Notes: a model not told the origin generated them from the sequence alone. A stretch of DNA of 25,681 bases from Betaproteobacteria bacterium (GCA_016868095.1 VGHV01000005.1:1-25681); one strand, 5' to 3'; positions 8,316 to 17,662 are shown, numbered from the stretch's first letter. Numbers and translations: made by a program.

Positions 8316-9623
8316 ATGTCTGATACAAAAGCGACGATCAGCTTCACCGATGGAACGCCCTCGGTCGACTTTCCTATTTACAAGGGCTCTATTGGCCCCG
8401 ACGTTATCGATATCAGGAAGCTTTACGGTCAAACCGGCAAGTTCACCTTCGATCCAGGTTTTATGTCGACGGCAGCTTGTGAATCCAAGATCACCTATAT
8501 CGATGGCGATCAGGGAGAGTTGCTCTATCGGGGCTATCCGATTGAGCAAGTTGCCGTGCAGTGCGACTATTTGGAAACCTGTTATCTCCTGCTCAACGGC
8601 GAGTTACCAAACCGCACCCAACGCGATCAATTTGTAGGCACCGTGACAAAACACACGATGGTGCATGAACAAATGCAACGTTTCTTCCAGGGCTTTCGTC
8701 GAGACGCTCATCCGATGGCAGTGCTTGTAGGCGTGGTCGGTGCGCTCGCTGCTTTTTATCACGATAGCCTTGATATCAACAATCCTGCGCATCGCGAAAT
8801 ATCTGCCATCCGACTCATTGCCAAGATGCCCACCCTGGTTGCCATGGCTTATAAGTACTCGATTGGACAACCCTTCATGTACCCGCAAAATTCGCTTTCT
8901 TATAGCGCAAATTTTATGCGGATGATGTTTGGGAATCCTTGTGAGGCATATGAGGTTAATGACGTCTTGGTGCGAGCGCTCGATCGTATTTTGATTTTGC
9001 ACGCTGACCATGAGCAAAATGCATCCACATCGACGGTTCGATTGGCAGGCTCCTCGGGCGCCAATCCTTTTGCCTGCATCGCAGCAGGCATCGCTACCCT
9101 CTGGGGGCCAGCACACGGTGGCGCTAATGAGGCCTGTTTGGTCATGCTCAATGACATTCAAAAAATGGGTGGCGTTGAGAAAATTGGCGAATTTATTAAG
9201 CAGGTTAAGGACAAACAGTCGACCGTCAAGTTGATGGGCTTTGGTCATCGGGTTTATAAGAATTATGATCCTCGTGCCAAGTTGATGCGTGAGACCTGTC
9301 ATGAGGTCTTGGGCGAGCTTGGCCTTGGTGATGACCCGCTGTTCAAATTGTCAATGAAGCTCGAACAAATTGCGCTTGAGGATGATTACTTTATTCAACG
9401 CAAGCTTTACCCGAACGTAGATTTCTATTCTGGGATTGTTCAAAAAGCGATGGGTATTCCGACCGATATGTTTACTTGCATATTTGCGCTCGCGAGGACG
9501 GTCGGATGGATTTCGCAGTGGACTGAGATGATCGCTGATCCGGAATATAAAATCGGTCGACCGCGCCAACTCTTCAATGGTGCGCCGCGACGAGACGTTT
9601 TGCCCTTGGATCAGCGTCGGTAG
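8316..9623 (+). CDS. gltA: citrate synthase (type II, GltA)
   Basis: Condenses acetyl-CoA and oxaloacetate to citrate, the first TCA step. The 435-residue length and N-terminal domain ([20 protein letters not shown]) are those of the Gram-negative hexameric, NADH-sensitive type II enzymes (427 in E. coli). The catalytic triad is His267 in GPAHGGANE, His311 in [13 protein letters not shown] and Asp369 in PNVDFYSG. The C-terminus ends [11 protein letters not shown] followed by the usual short basic tail. GAAGAG lies a few bases before the ATG. It is the last gene before a strong terminator and is probably expressed both from its own region and from the sdh transcript. Compare prpC on the other arm, the shorter methylcitrate synthase paralogue. 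Confidence 0.97.
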   Translation: MSDTKATISFTDGTPSVDFPIYKGSIGPDVIDIRKLYGQTGKFTFDPGFMSTAACESKITYIDGDQGELLYRGYPIEQVAVQCDYLETCYLLLNGELPNRTQRDQFVGTVTKHTMVHEQMQRFFQGFRRDAHPMAVLVGVVGALAAFYHDSLDINNPAHREISAIRLIAKMPTLVAMAYKYSIGQPFMYPQNSLSYSANFMRMMFGNPCEAYEVNDVLVRALDRILILHADHEQNASTSTVRLAGSSGANPFACIAAGIATLWGPAHGGANEACLVMLNDIQKMGGVEKIGEFIKQVKDKQSTVKLMGFGHRVYKNYDPRAKLMRETCHEVLGELGLGDDPLFKLSMKLEQIALEDDYFIQRKLYPNVDFYSGIVQKAMGIPTDMFTCIFALARTVGWISQWTEMIADPEYKIGRPRQLFNGAPRRDVLPLDQRR

Positions 9624-9632
9624 CAGGTTTAA

Positions 9633-9660
9633 GGGGATGTCAACACGACATATGTTCCCC
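9633..9660. repeat. nested inverted repeat just after gltA
   Basis: GGGG-ATGTC-AACAC-GACAT-ATGTT-CCCC: the inner 5-bp arms (9637-9641, 9647-9651) are perfect, and the outer GGGG/CCCC pair encloses them with a five-base bulge. It begins ten bases after the gltA stop and 25 bases before the main terminator. It may help protect or process the transcript 3' end. Confidence 0.35.
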
Positions 9661-9684
9661 GATGTGAGACAAGGTGGTATCGAG

Positions 9685-9716
9685 CCGGAAGTTCGTATGA
9701 ACTTCCGGTTTTTTTT
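9685..9716 (+). terminator. strong intrinsic terminator downstream of gltA
   Basis: CCGGAAGTTC (9685-9694), loop GTAT, GAACTTCCGG (9699-9708): a perfect 10-bp stem followed directly by eight T residues (9709-9716). This is the clearest terminator in the window. It separates the sdh-gltA unit from the kor genes, so the latter need their own promoter in the remaining 91 bases. Confidence 0.92.
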
Positions 9717-9760
9717 CGCCTCACGCTTTTGAGGTGTGAAGCTTAAAGAAGCAGAAAAGG

Positions 9761-9790
9761 TTGATCAAAACGAATACTAATTAAGATAAC
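9761..9790 (+). promoter_or_regulatory. candidate promoter / degenerate FNR-like site before korC
   Basis: Between the terminator and korC, TTGATC (9761-9766) and GATAAC (9785-9790) are spaced by 18 bases and could be -35 and -10 elements, though the resulting leader would be only about 11 nt. The same TTGAT begins a TTGAT-CAAA-ACGAA sequence (9761-9774), which matches 8 of 10 defined bases of the FNR/Anr consensus TTGAT-N4-ATCAA, but the second half is poor. Either reading is tentative. Confidence 0.25.
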
Positions 9791-9807
9791 AGTGAACAAG
9801 GGAGGAT

Positions 9808-11643
9808 GTGTTGGACACTACAAACATAAAAAACCCAGATTATTTTCACAAAGTTGTTGACTGCCAGTGGGCTTGTCCGGCCCATACGCCCGTACCCGAA
9901 TACATTCGGAAAATTGCTGCAGGCCGCTTTGATGAGGCCTACATGATTAATTGGAAGTCCAATGTGTTTCCTGGCATTCTGGGGCGGACCTGTGACCGAC
10001 CTTGTGAGCCAGCCTGCAGGCGCGGACGCGTTGAAGCGTCGAATCTTGAGCGACCAGAGCCTGTAGCGATCTGTCGTTTGAAACGGGTTGCTGCAGACAT
10101 GAAGTCTGGCGTCAAGTCGATGATGCCAAAGCGCCCAAGCCACTATAATGGTAAGCGAATCGCCTGCATCGGTGCAGGGCCATCCTCACTGACCGTAGCG
10201 CGAGATCTAGCTCCTTTGGGCTATGAAGTGACGATTTTTGATCGTGATCATCGGCCAGGCGGCATGATCTGGTCGCAGATTCCACGATTCCGTTTGCCCA
10301 TGGAAGTCATCGACGAAGAGGTGGGCTATATCCTCGATCTTGGCGTTCGCTTTGAGCAGCGCCATGTCGAATCCATGAAGGCGATGCTGGAGGAGCGTTT
10401 CGACGCTATATTTGTTGGAACTGGTGCGCCCAAAGGAAGAGATCTTGACCTGCCAGGTAGAAGCGAGGCCTCTGCCAATATCCACGTAGGTATTCAGTGG
10501 CTTGCCTCGGTATCGTTCGGGCATAGGGAGCAGATCGGTTCACGCGTCATTGTCTTGGGTGGCGGTAATACGGCGATGGATTGTTGTCGAACTGCGAGGC
10601 GTTTAGGCGGTGAGGATGTAAAGGTTATCGTTCGTTCTGGCTTTGAGGAGATGAAAGCCTCGCCCTGGGAGAAGGAAGATGCGATGCATGAAGGTATTCC
10701 GATCCTCAACTATCTTGTTCCGACGGCTTTCGTCCACGAAAACGGCAAGCTGATTGGGATGCGCTTTGATCGTGTCGTGGCTCAGTTTGACGACAAGGGT
10801 AGGCGCAAATTGGTATCGGCAGGTGAACCCGAGCAATTCTTCCCCTGTGACGATGTGCTTATTGCGGTCGGTCAGGAAAACGCTTTCCCCTGGATTGAAT
10901 CCGACGCAGGTATTGATTTCGATGAGTGGGGTATGCCTAGGCTTGATCCGAAGAGTTTTCAGTCGAGTCTTCCACAGGTCTTTTTTGGCGGTGATGCGGC
11001 TTTTGGACCTAAGAATATTATTTGGGCCGTGGCCCATGGACATGATGCGGCGATTTCGATCCACAAGCACCTTGAGGGTAGCGATCTACTCGACCGACCT
11101 CTCGCCGGCATGAGCCTGATGTCACAAAAAATGGGTATCCATGAATGGAGCTATGACAACGAGATTCTTCCAGACAAGCGCCACAAAGTGATGTGGGCCG
11201 ATGTTGAAGTCACACTCAAGAATGTAAGCATGGAGGTCGAGCTTGGATTCGACCCGGCAAGCGCTTGGAAGGAAGCGCAACGCTGTTTGAATTGCGATGT
11301 ACAAACCGTCTTCGAAGCAAAGTTATGTATCGAGTGCGATGCCTGCGTTGATATTTGTCCCATGGATTGCATCAGCTTTGTACCTGATGGTGATGAAGCT
11401 GATCTGAGGACACGACTCAAAGCGCCCGCGACCAATACAAGTCAAGATTTGTATATCAGTAAAGGTTTGAAAACAAATCGAGTGATGGCCAAAGACGAAG
11501 ACGTTTGCCTGCATTGTGGACTTTGCGCTGAGCGTTGCCCCACGGGTGCCTGGGACATGCAAAAGTCGTTGATTCAAATGGTTCACGCCACAGAGCTTGA
11601 ATGCTCGAAGCGGCATGCAGGCGTTGCACTTGTGGAGGCATGA
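9808..11643 (+). CDS. korC: FAD/Fe-S pyridine-nucleotide oxidoreductase, KorC-like (GltD-type) partner of 2-oxoacid oxidoreductase
   Basis: A 611-residue flavoprotein that probably moves electrons between the KorAB reaction and NAD(P). The N-terminal glutamate-synthase-small-subunit-type Fe-S domain has Cys19, 23, 62, 66 and 70 (CQWACPAHTPVPEY ... RTCDRPCEPACRRG). The first Rossmann motif is IGAGPSSLTVARDL (121-134). The second is VLGGGNTAMDCCRTARRL (249-266), followed by IVRSGFEEMKASPWE, where GltD proteins usually have RRS; so NADPH versus NADH cannot be read with certainty. GGDAAFGPKNIIWAVAHG (394-411) closes the FAD site. The C-terminus carries two ferredoxin-like clusters, CIECDACVDICP (507-518) and CLHCGLCAERCP (567-578). 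GTG at 9808 or TTG at 9811 is the start; GGGAGG suits the TTG better. The layout resembles KorC of the 2-oxoglutarate:NADP+ oxidoreductase of Azoarcus evansii. Its stop overlaps korA. Confidence 0.82.
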   Translation: MLDTTNIKNPDYFHKVVDCQWACPAHTPVPEYIRKIAAGRFDEAYMINWKSNVFPGILGRTCDRPCEPACRRGRVEASNLERPEPVAICRLKRVAADMKSGVKSMMPKRPSHYNGKRIACIGAGPSSLTVARDLAPLGYEVTIFDRDHRPGGMIWSQIPRFRLPMEVIDEEVGYILDLGVRFEQRHVESMKAMLEERFDAIFVGTGAPKGRDLDLPGRSEASANIHVGIQWLASVSFGHREQIGSRVIVLGGGNTAMDCCRTARRLGGEDVKVIVRSGFEEMKASPWEKEDAMHEGIPILNYLVPTAFVHENGKLIGMRFDRVVAQFDDKGRRKLVSAGEPEQFFPCDDVLIAVGQENAFPWIESDAGIDFDEWGMPRLDPKSFQSSLPQVFFGGDAAFGPKNIIWAVAHGHDAAISIHKHLEGSDLLDRPLAGMSLMSQKMGIHEWSYDNEILPDKRHKVMWADVEVTLKNVSMEVELGFDPASAWKEAQRCLNCDVQTVFEAKLCIECDACVDICPMDCISFVPDGDEADLRTRLKAPATNTSQDLYISKGLKTNRVMAKDEDVCLHCGLCAERCPTGAWDMQKSLIQMVHATELECSKRHAGVALVEA

Positions 11644-13571
11644 TGAATAGGATTGAAGCGGTTAATGATTTTGTGGTGAAGTTTGCCAATGTGAATGGCT
11701 CGGGCTCGGCCTCAGCCAATGAGTTATTTGCACGATCCTTTTTGCGTATGGGTATTCCTGTGTCGCCGAGGAATATTTTCCCATCGAATATTCAAGGGCT
11801 TCCGACCTGGTACGAAGTAAGAGTGACCGAGCGAGGCTGGCTGGGTAGACGTGGTGGCGTCGATATGATGGTTGCGATGAATCCTCAAACTTGGGATCAG
11901 GATGTAAAGGAAGTCGAACCTGGTGGATATCTTTTTTATGACAATACAAAGGTCATACCCCACAGCAAGCTAAGACCTGATATTCACGTTGTTGGCATGC
12001 CGCTCACTGAAATTTGCAATAGTACGTATAGCAATCCAAGAGAGCGCCAACTTTTTAAGAACATTATTTGTTTAGGTGCACTCGCAGGGATGATGGGTAT
12101 CGACGTCGAGGTTATCATTAGCCTCATCGCCGAGCAATACAAGGGTAAAGAGCGATTACTTCAGCCCAATGTTCAGGCGCTACGCTTGGGTCTGAACTAT
12201 GCAGCATCGCAGCTCCAAGATGCAATCGGCCTGAGGGCGCAGGCGGCCAACGCCGTGGGTCAGCGCATTTTTATGGAAGGTAATGCTGCCGTAGCCCTGG
12301 GAGCCGTCTACGGTGGGGCGACCGTATGTGCCTGGTACCCCATCACGCCCTCATCATCGGTTGCCGAGGCTTTTCAACGCTACTGTGCCAAGTTTCGGGT
12401 TGACGCCGAATCCGGTGAGCATCGTTATGCCATTGTCCAGGCCGAAGACGAACTGGCCTCAATTGGCATGGTTTGCGGAGCGGGTTGGAACGGTGCGAGA
12501 GCGTTTACCGCAACCTCGGGGCCTGGCATTTCGCTCATGGCCGAATTTGTAGGTCTTGCTTATTTTGCCGAGATTCCTGCAGTGATTGTCGATGTGCAGC
12601 GAGGTGGTCCCTCAACCGGCATGCCGACACGAACCCAGCAATCTGACGTACTTGCATGTGCTTATCTTTCGCATGGTGACACCAAACATGTCTTGCTATT
12701 TCCACAAGACCCGCATGAGTGTTTCACTATGACGGCTGATGCACTTGATCTGGCCGAACGATTGCAAACGCCGGTTTTTGTGATGACTGATCTTGATATT
12801 GGTATGAATCATCGACTTTGTGAACCCTTGAGCTGGCAGCAGGGTAGGCAATACGATCGAGGCAAGGTCATGACGGCAGCGATGCTTGACGAGGGTCGCG
12901 TCTTCGGAAGGTATCTGGATGTCGACGGTGATGGCATTCCTTTTAGGACTTATCCTGGTACCCACCCGACTAAGGGCGCGTATTTCACCCGTGGGACCTC
13001 TAAAAATCCCTACGCGGTCTACTCGGAGGCAGGCGCAGACTACCAGTACAACATGGAGCGACTCAACCATAAGCACGCGCAGGCTCGTCACATCGTGCCA
13101 CAGCCGGAGATTCGCATCATGGATTCGCAGTCGAGCGATGCTGTTTTATATTTTGGATCAACCGCACCCGCTATGGACGAAGCACTTGAGGCTATGCATT
13201 TAGCGGGACATGTGCTTAACGCCTGTCGGATCCGCGCCTTTCCGTTTTCTGATGACATAGCCGCCTTTGTGGCCAAACATCAACGGGTATTTGTGATCGA
13301 GCAGAATCGCGATGCCCAAATTAAGAGCTTGTTGGTCAACGAGGCGGGTATTTCACCGGAGCGCCTCCAGGCTATCTTGCACTATGACGGGACCCCAATT
13401 ACTGCTCGCTTTATCAAGGCCGCCATTCTTCATGCCATGCAAGCCGATCATCAGATCGATGAGCCATCCCGAGCAGCAAGGGATAAAACAACAAGCGATA
13501 AAGAGGTCACAGATAAAGCGACAACCGATAAAGAGGTCACCGATAAGGCAGCCAGGGAGAAAGCAGCATGA
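11643..13571 (+). CDS. korA: 2-oxoacid:acceptor oxidoreductase, fused gamma-alpha subunit (2-oxoglutarate type)
   Basis: Subunit of a CoA-acylating 2-oxoacid oxidoreductase, most likely for 2-oxoglutarate to succinyl-CoA. Residues about 10-200 are the gamma domain (GSASANELFARSFLRMG ... WYEVRVTERGWLGRRGGVDMMV); about 210-600 are the alpha domain, with AWYPITPSSSVAEAF (230-244), QAEDELASIGMVCGAGWNGARAFTATSGPG in sequence from about 266, and RGGPSTGMPTRTQQSD (320-335), a signature I associate with KorA rather than with pyruvate enzymes. The start is ATG at 11643 (GGAGG four bases before; TGATG overlap with korC); the adjacent ATG at 11640 is also possible. The last 29 residues form a repeated lysine-rich tail (DKTTS DKEVT DKATT DKEVT DKAAR EKAA) not expected of the family. 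The gene overlaps korB by ATGA. Substrate assignment rests on motif and on adjacency to sucAB. Confidence 0.87.
   Translation: MNRIEAVNDFVVKFANVNGSGSASANELFARSFLRMGIPVSPRNIFPSNIQGLPTWYEVRVTERGWLGRRGGVDMMVAMNPQTWDQDVKEVEPGGYLFYDNTKVIPHSKLRPDIHVVGMPLTEICNSTYSNPRERQLFKNIICLGALAGMMGIDVEVIISLIAEQYKGKERLLQPNVQALRLGLNYAASQLQDAIGLRAQAANAVGQRIFMEGNAAVALGAVYGGATVCAWYPITPSSSVAEAFQRYCAKFRVDAESGEHRYAIVQAEDELASIGMVCGAGWNGARAFTATSGPGISLMAEFVGLAYFAEIPAVIVDVQRGGPSTGMPTRTQQSDVLACAYLSHGDTKHVLLFPQDPHECFTMTADALDLAERLQTPVFVMTDLDIGMNHRLCEPLSWQQGRQYDRGKVMTAAMLDEGRVFGRYLDVDGDGIPFRTYPGTHPTKGAYFTRGTSKNPYAVYSEAGADYQYNMERLNHKHAQARHIVPQPEIRIMDSQSSDAVLYFGSTAPAMDEALEAMHLAGHVLNACRIRAFPFSDDIAAFVAKHQRVFVIEQNRDAQIKSLLVNEAGISPERLQAILHYDGTPITARFIKAAILHAMQADHQIDEPSRAARDKTTSDKEVTDKATTDKEVTDKAAREKAA
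13482..13556 (+). repeat. 15-bp tandem repeat (GATAAA-N9) at the 3' end of korA
   Basis: Five in-frame 15-base units start at 13482, 13497, 13512, 13527 and 13542, each beginning GATAA(A/G). Units pair into a 30-base repeat: 13491-13520 and 13521-13550 agree at 26 of 30 bases. They encode pentapeptides DKTTS, DKEVT, DKATT, DKEVT and DKAAR, followed by EKAA. The repeat ends 12 bases before the korA stop. Confidence 0.85.
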
Positions 13572-14623
13572 CTTATCTTGCCAAACCGAAGCTACATCAC
13601 CCAAGTTTGCGTGCCAATCAAGTCGGCTATACGAGGCGAGACTACGAGGGTAAGGTTTCAACCCTTTGCGCCGGATGCGGTCACGATTCAATTTCTGCAG
13701 CGATTATTGAAGCCTGCTGGGAACTCAACCTTCAGCCCCATCGTCTTGCGAAGCTTTCCGGTATTGGGTGCTCCTCCAAAACGCCTGATTATTTTCTGGG
13801 TAACTCTCATGGTTTCAATACGGTCCATGGCCGAATGCCATCGGTGCTTACGGGTGCCAATCTTGCCAATCGCGATTTAATATTTTTGGGTGTATCAGGT
13901 GATGGCGATTCTGCGTCGATTGGACTAGGGCAGTTTGCGCATGTGATGCGTCGCGGCGTCAATATGCTTTATGTTTTAGAAAATAACGGTGTCTACGGCC
14001 TAACCAAGGGTCAGTTTTCGGCCACCGCAGATCCAGGGTCGAAGGCCAAAAAGGGGATGATTAACACTGATTCGGCGATTGATACTGTGTCGCTTGCCAT
14101 CTTGATGGGGGCAAGCTTTGTGGCGAGGGCTTTCTCGGGCGACAAACATCAATTGGTGCCTTTGATCAAAGCCGGTCTTGCCCATGAAGGCGCAGCCTTT
14201 ATTGATGTGATCAGCCCTTGTGTCGCATTTAATAATCATGATGGATCAACCAAGAGCTATGACTACATCAGAGAACACAATGAGGCGGTGAATCGACTCG
14301 ACTTCTGGCCCAACAAAGAAGCTATTACGGTTGACTATGATGAAGGCGAAGTCGTGCATGTTGCTCAGCACGACGGTACTTGGCTCAGGCTCAGGAAAAT
14401 ACGCGAGAGCTTTGATCCGAGCGACCGGGTGGGTGCGATGAATCAAATTCAGTCGCATGCTGCAAAGGGCGAGATCCTTACCGGTTTGCTCTATCTCAAC
14501 CCTGAGGCAAAAGACCTGCATGCCCACCTCAATACCGACCATCGGCCCTTAAATGGCTTGGGTGCCGAAGATTTGTGCCCTGGTACAGCAGCCCTTGAGC
14601 GTCTTAACGCGAGTTTGCGTTAA
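13568..14623 (+). CDS. korB: 2-oxoacid:acceptor oxidoreductase beta subunit (TPP and [4Fe-4S] binding)
   Basis: Beta subunit holding thiamine diphosphate and a [4Fe-4S] cluster; with KorA it decarboxylates the 2-oxoacid and passes electrons outward. It has 351 residues. Cluster cysteines: 34 and 37 in STLCAGCGHD, 68 in LSGIGCSSKTPDYF and probably 218 in ISPCVAFNNHDGSTKSY. The TPP motif runs from GVSGDGDSASIG (108-119) to LENNGVYGLTKGQFSAT (137-153). HGRMPSVLTGANLANRDL is also family-typical. ATG at 13568 overlaps the korA stop (ATGA), with GGGAGAAAGC upstream, indicating coupled translation. The C-terminal 100 residues (from about 245) continue past the core domain, as in the longer KorB proteins. 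The next gene is sucA, 137 bp downstream; I see no intrinsic terminator or clear promoter in that gap. Confidence 0.9.
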   Translation: MTYLAKPKLHHPSLRANQVGYTRRDYEGKVSTLCAGCGHDSISAAIIEACWELNLQPHRLAKLSGIGCSSKTPDYFLGNSHGFNTVHGRMPSVLTGANLANRDLIFLGVSGDGDSASIGLGQFAHVMRRGVNMLYVLENNGVYGLTKGQFSATADPGSKAKKGMINTDSAIDTVSLAILMGASFVARAFSGDKHQLVPLIKAGLAHEGAAFIDVISPCVAFNNHDGSTKSYDYIREHNEAVNRLDFWPNKEAITVDYDEGEVVHVAQHDGTWLRLRKIRESFDPSDRVGAMNQIQSHAAKGEILTGLLYLNPEAKDLHAHLNTDHRPLNGLGAEDLCPGTAALERLNASLR

Positions 14624-14760
14624 TGCTCTGGTATCCTCCGCCTCGATCTGCAGAGCAGCGGGGGCATCAGCAAAGGCAGGGCGTTGGGATCAAATAATCG
14701 CCGATGCTTGTTCGGCTAATCAATCGTCGATGAGAAGTTCGTTTTGAAAGGTAAAGCGTC

Positions 14761-17631
14761 ATGATGAAGCAATTCCAAACCAACTCTTACCTGTTTGGTG
14801 GTAACGCTCCCTACATTGAGGAGCTCTATGAGAATTACCTCGCAAACCCTGGATCGGCCCCGGAGCAATGGCGCACCTATTTCGATCGGATGCAATCCGT
14901 TCCGTCCGCTGATGGTTCGATGCAGTTCAGAGATGTTCCTCATGCGCCAATTGTTCAGTCTTTTGCAGAGCGATCGCGCGAAGGTAGTCTTCAGCCACGC
15001 CAGATGGGCGGTGACGCTGCAAGTGCCCGCAAGCAGGTTTATGTCCAGCAACTCATTGCGGCTTACCGCTTTCTCGGCAATCGTTGGGCTGACCTCGACC
15101 CATTAAAGCGGCAGGAGCGGGAGTCAATTCCAGAGCTCGAGCCTGCGTTTTATGATTTCACAGAAGGTGATCACGCTAACGTTTACTCGACAGCCAACAC
15201 CTTTTTTGGCGCAGAGTCGATGACATTGCGCGATTTGATGACTGCTTTACGCGACACTTATACAGGCAGTATCGGTGCAGAATTTATGCACATTGCCGAT
15301 CCTGAGCAAAAGCGATGGATGCAGCAGCGCATGGAAAGTAGCCGTGGCCGTCCGAGCTTTACGGTTGACCAAAAGAAGCGGGTTCTGGATCGTGTGACAG
15401 CCGCTGAAGGTTTGGAACGTTATCTCCACACGAAGTATGTTGGTCAAAAACGCTTTTCATTGGAAGGCGGTGAGAGTTTTATCGCATCGATCGACGAAGT
15501 TATTCAGCGCGCTGGTAGTCAGGGTGTCCAGGAAATCGTCATCGGCATGGCACACCGCGGGCGTTTAAATGTGCTTGTCAATACACTGGGCAAAATGCCT
15601 GCTGACTTGTTTGCTGAATTCGAAGGAAAGCATGCCGATGATCTTCCCTCGGGCGATGTGAAGTACCACAAGGGATTCTCAAGTGATGTAACGACACCTG
15701 GCGGACCAGTCCATTTGACGCTTGCTTTCAATCCCTCGCACCTTGAGATTGTCAATCCGGTGGTCGAGGGTTCAACCCGAGCGAGAATGGATCGTCGTGG
15801 TGATCATTCAGGGTCTCAGGTATTGTCGGTGCTAGTCCACGGTGATGCGGCCTTTGCAGGTCAGGGCGTTGTGATGGAAACGTTGAATCTTGCCCAGACT
15901 CGTCACTATGGCACATGGGGTACGGTTCATCTTGTGATCAATAATCAGATCGGTTTCACCACCTCCGATCCGCGCGATTCAAGGTCGACCCTTTACTGCA
16001 CCGATGTTGTCAAAATGATAGACGTACCGGTCTTGCATGTGAATGGCGACGACCCCGAGGCAGTGGTCTACGCCACCCAAATCGCCGTTGATTTTCGCCA
16101 GACCTTCAAAAAAGATGTCGTTGTCGACATTATTTGTTTTAGAAAGTTGGGGCACAACGAGCAAGATACGCCCTCGGTAACCCAGCCTTTAATGTATAAG
16201 AAAATTGCCCAGCACCCTGGTACCAGAAAGCTCTTTGGTGACCACCTGGTAGCCCAAGGCGTGGTGCCCGCCGACTATCCCGATCAACAGGTGACCGCCT
16301 TTCGCGCTGCCATGGATGAGGGCAGGCATACGAGTGACCCGGTGCTAACGAACTTCAAGAGTAAGTTTGCGATTGACTGGTCTCCTTTCTTGAACAGTAA
16401 GTGGACCGATGCCGCTGATACGGCAGTGCCTTTGGCCGAATTGCAGCGTCTTGGCAAACGCATCACCACCGTACCTGATGGTTTTGCTATCCATCCCTTG
16501 GTCGATCGGGTTATCAAGGACAGGCGCGCTATGGCCGAAGGCAAGCTAGCCCTTGATTGGGGCATGGGCGAGCATCTCGCCTTTGCAAGTGTGCTTGCCA
16601 ACGGATACGGCGTTAGGCTTTCGGGGCAAGACTGTGGGCGTGGGACCTTTACCCACCGGCATGCGGTTTTACATGATCAGGCTCGCGAGCGCTGGGATTC
16701 GGGCAGCTACACGCCCTTGCAACATGTAGCCGACGACCAGGGCGAATTCACGGTCATCGACTCGGTGCTCTCCGAAGAGGCTGTCTTAGGCTTTGAATAT
16801 GGTTATTCGACCGCTGAGCCCAATAAGCTTGTGATTTGGGAAGCTCAGTTTGGCGATTTTGCAAACGGCGCTCAAGTGGTAATCGACCAGTTCATTAGTT
16901 CTGGCGAGGCGAAATGGGGCAGGGTAACCGGATTGACCTTGATGCTCCCGCATGGCTATGAGGGTCAAGGCCCTGAGCACTCCTCAGCACGCATCGAGCG
17001 CTTTTTGCAGCTTTGCGCTGAGCACAACATGCAAATCGTTCAGCCCACGACCCCTGCGCAGATTTTCCATGTCTTGCGCCGTCAAATGATTCGGAGCTTC
17101 CGCAAGCCGCTGGTCTTGTTCACACCCAAATCCTTGTTAAGGCATAAAGAGGCGATCTCTTCGCTCGACGATCTAGCTAAGGGATCGTTCCAATTAATCA
17201 TCGGCGAAGCCGATAAGAGCATCGATCCCAAAAAGGTTAAGCGTGTGGTTGTGTGTTCGGGCCGCCTTTATTTTGACTTGCTCGCTGCACGGCGCGAGGC
17301 CGAGCGTGATGATTTGGCGATCATTCGTGTGGAACAACTTTATCCGTTTGGGCAAAAGGCGTTTGAGGCAGAAGTGAAGCGCTATGCGGCTGCGACAGAC
17401 TGGGTATGGGCTCAGGATGAACCCCAAAATCAAGGCCCGTGGTTCTACATCCAGCACCACATGCAAGACGCCTTTAAGGATGGGCAGCGATTGATTTATG
17501 CGGGTCGCCCAGCTTCAGCCTCGCCCGCTGTTGGTTACTACGATAAGCACTATGCGCAGTTAAAAGAGCTGATCGGCACTGCTTTTGGTGATAGCAAGCC
17601 TGCGAAGCGTTCGAGCAAAGCAAAATCCTAA
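14761..17631 (+). CDS. sucA: 2-oxoglutarate dehydrogenase E1 component
   Basis: TPP-dependent decarboxylase of the 2-oxoglutarate dehydrogenase complex, acting in the cytosol. The 956-residue size fits E1o (933 in E. coli). The N-terminus [20 protein letters not shown] is the short helix that binds the E2 core. Other features: [11 protein letters not shown] (His265), [20 protein letters not shown] (318-337), the TPP/Mg motif [12 protein letters not shown] with Asp362 through [14 protein letters not shown] (393-405), and the C-terminal transketolase-like pyrimidine domain with [42 protein letters not shown] as separate conserved blocks, and [10 protein letters not shown] near residue 885. ATG at 14761 (or 14764) follows AAAGG. 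sucB and lpd follow in the same direction. Confidence 0.98.
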   Translation: MMKQFQTNSYLFGGNAPYIEELYENYLANPGSAPEQWRTYFDRMQSVPSADGSMQFRDVPHAPIVQSFAERSREGSLQPRQMGGDAASARKQVYVQQLIAAYRFLGNRWADLDPLKRQERESIPELEPAFYDFTEGDHANVYSTANTFFGAESMTLRDLMTALRDTYTGSIGAEFMHIADPEQKRWMQQRMESSRGRPSFTVDQKKRVLDRVTAAEGLERYLHTKYVGQKRFSLEGGESFIASIDEVIQRAGSQGVQEIVIGMAHRGRLNVLVNTLGKMPADLFAEFEGKHADDLPSGDVKYHKGFSSDVTTPGGPVHLTLAFNPSHLEIVNPVVEGSTRARMDRRGDHSGSQVLSVLVHGDAAFAGQGVVMETLNLAQTRHYGTWGTVHLVINNQIGFTTSDPRDSRSTLYCTDVVKMIDVPVLHVNGDDPEAVVYATQIAVDFRQTFKKDVVVDIICFRKLGHNEQDTPSVTQPLMYKKIAQHPGTRKLFGDHLVAQGVVPADYPDQQVTAFRAAMDEGRHTSDPVLTNFKSKFAIDWSPFLNSKWTDAADTAVPLAELQRLGKRITTVPDGFAIHPLVDRVIKDRRAMAEGKLALDWGMGEHLAFASVLANGYGVRLSGQDCGRGTFTHRHAVLHDQARERWDSGSYTPLQHVADDQGEFTVIDSVLSEEAVLGFEYGYSTAEPNKLVIWEAQFGDFANGAQVVIDQFISSGEAKWGRVTGLTLMLPHGYEGQGPEHSSARIERFLQLCAEHNMQIVQPTTPAQIFHVLRRQMIRSFRKPLVLFTPKSLLRHKEAISSLDDLAKGSFQLIIGEADKSIDPKKVKRVVVCSGRLYFDLLAARREAERDDLAIIRVEQLYPFGQKAFEAEVKRYAAATDWVWAQDEPQNQGPWFYIQHHMQDAFKDGQRLIYAGRPASASPAVGYYDKHYAQLKELIGTAFGDSKPAKRSSKAKS

Positions 17632-17662
17632 ATTCTTTTTGATTGAGTTACTGGAGTTACTC

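Noticed and set aside
8604..9302. 232-codon open frame on the minus strand inside gltA
   Set aside because: It lies wholly within a gene with complete citrate synthase motifs, has no recognisable protein features and reads as an antisense shadow of biased codons.
9808..11643. Calling this gene glutamate synthase small subunit (gltD)
   Set aside because: The core is GltD-like, but there is no gltB nearby, two extra C-terminal ferredoxin clusters are present, and it overlaps korA, so a 2-oxoacid oxidoreductase partner fits better.
11643..14623. Pyruvate:ferredoxin or indolepyruvate oxidoreductase
   Set aside because: Domain order (gamma-alpha fusion plus separate beta), the RGGPSTGMPTRTQQSD signature and adjacency to sucAB favour 2-oxoglutarate; substrate remains unproven.
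14624..14760. Promoter or terminator in the korB-sucA gap
   Set aside because: TTGGGA and TTGTTC have no acceptable -10 partner, and the TGCTCT/AGAGCA inverted repeat has a 22-base loop and no T-run; I cannot support either.
17585..17662. Upstream extension of sucB
   Set aside because: It overlaps sucA and adds 26 residues before the conserved MALIEVKVP start, which has its own ribosome site.
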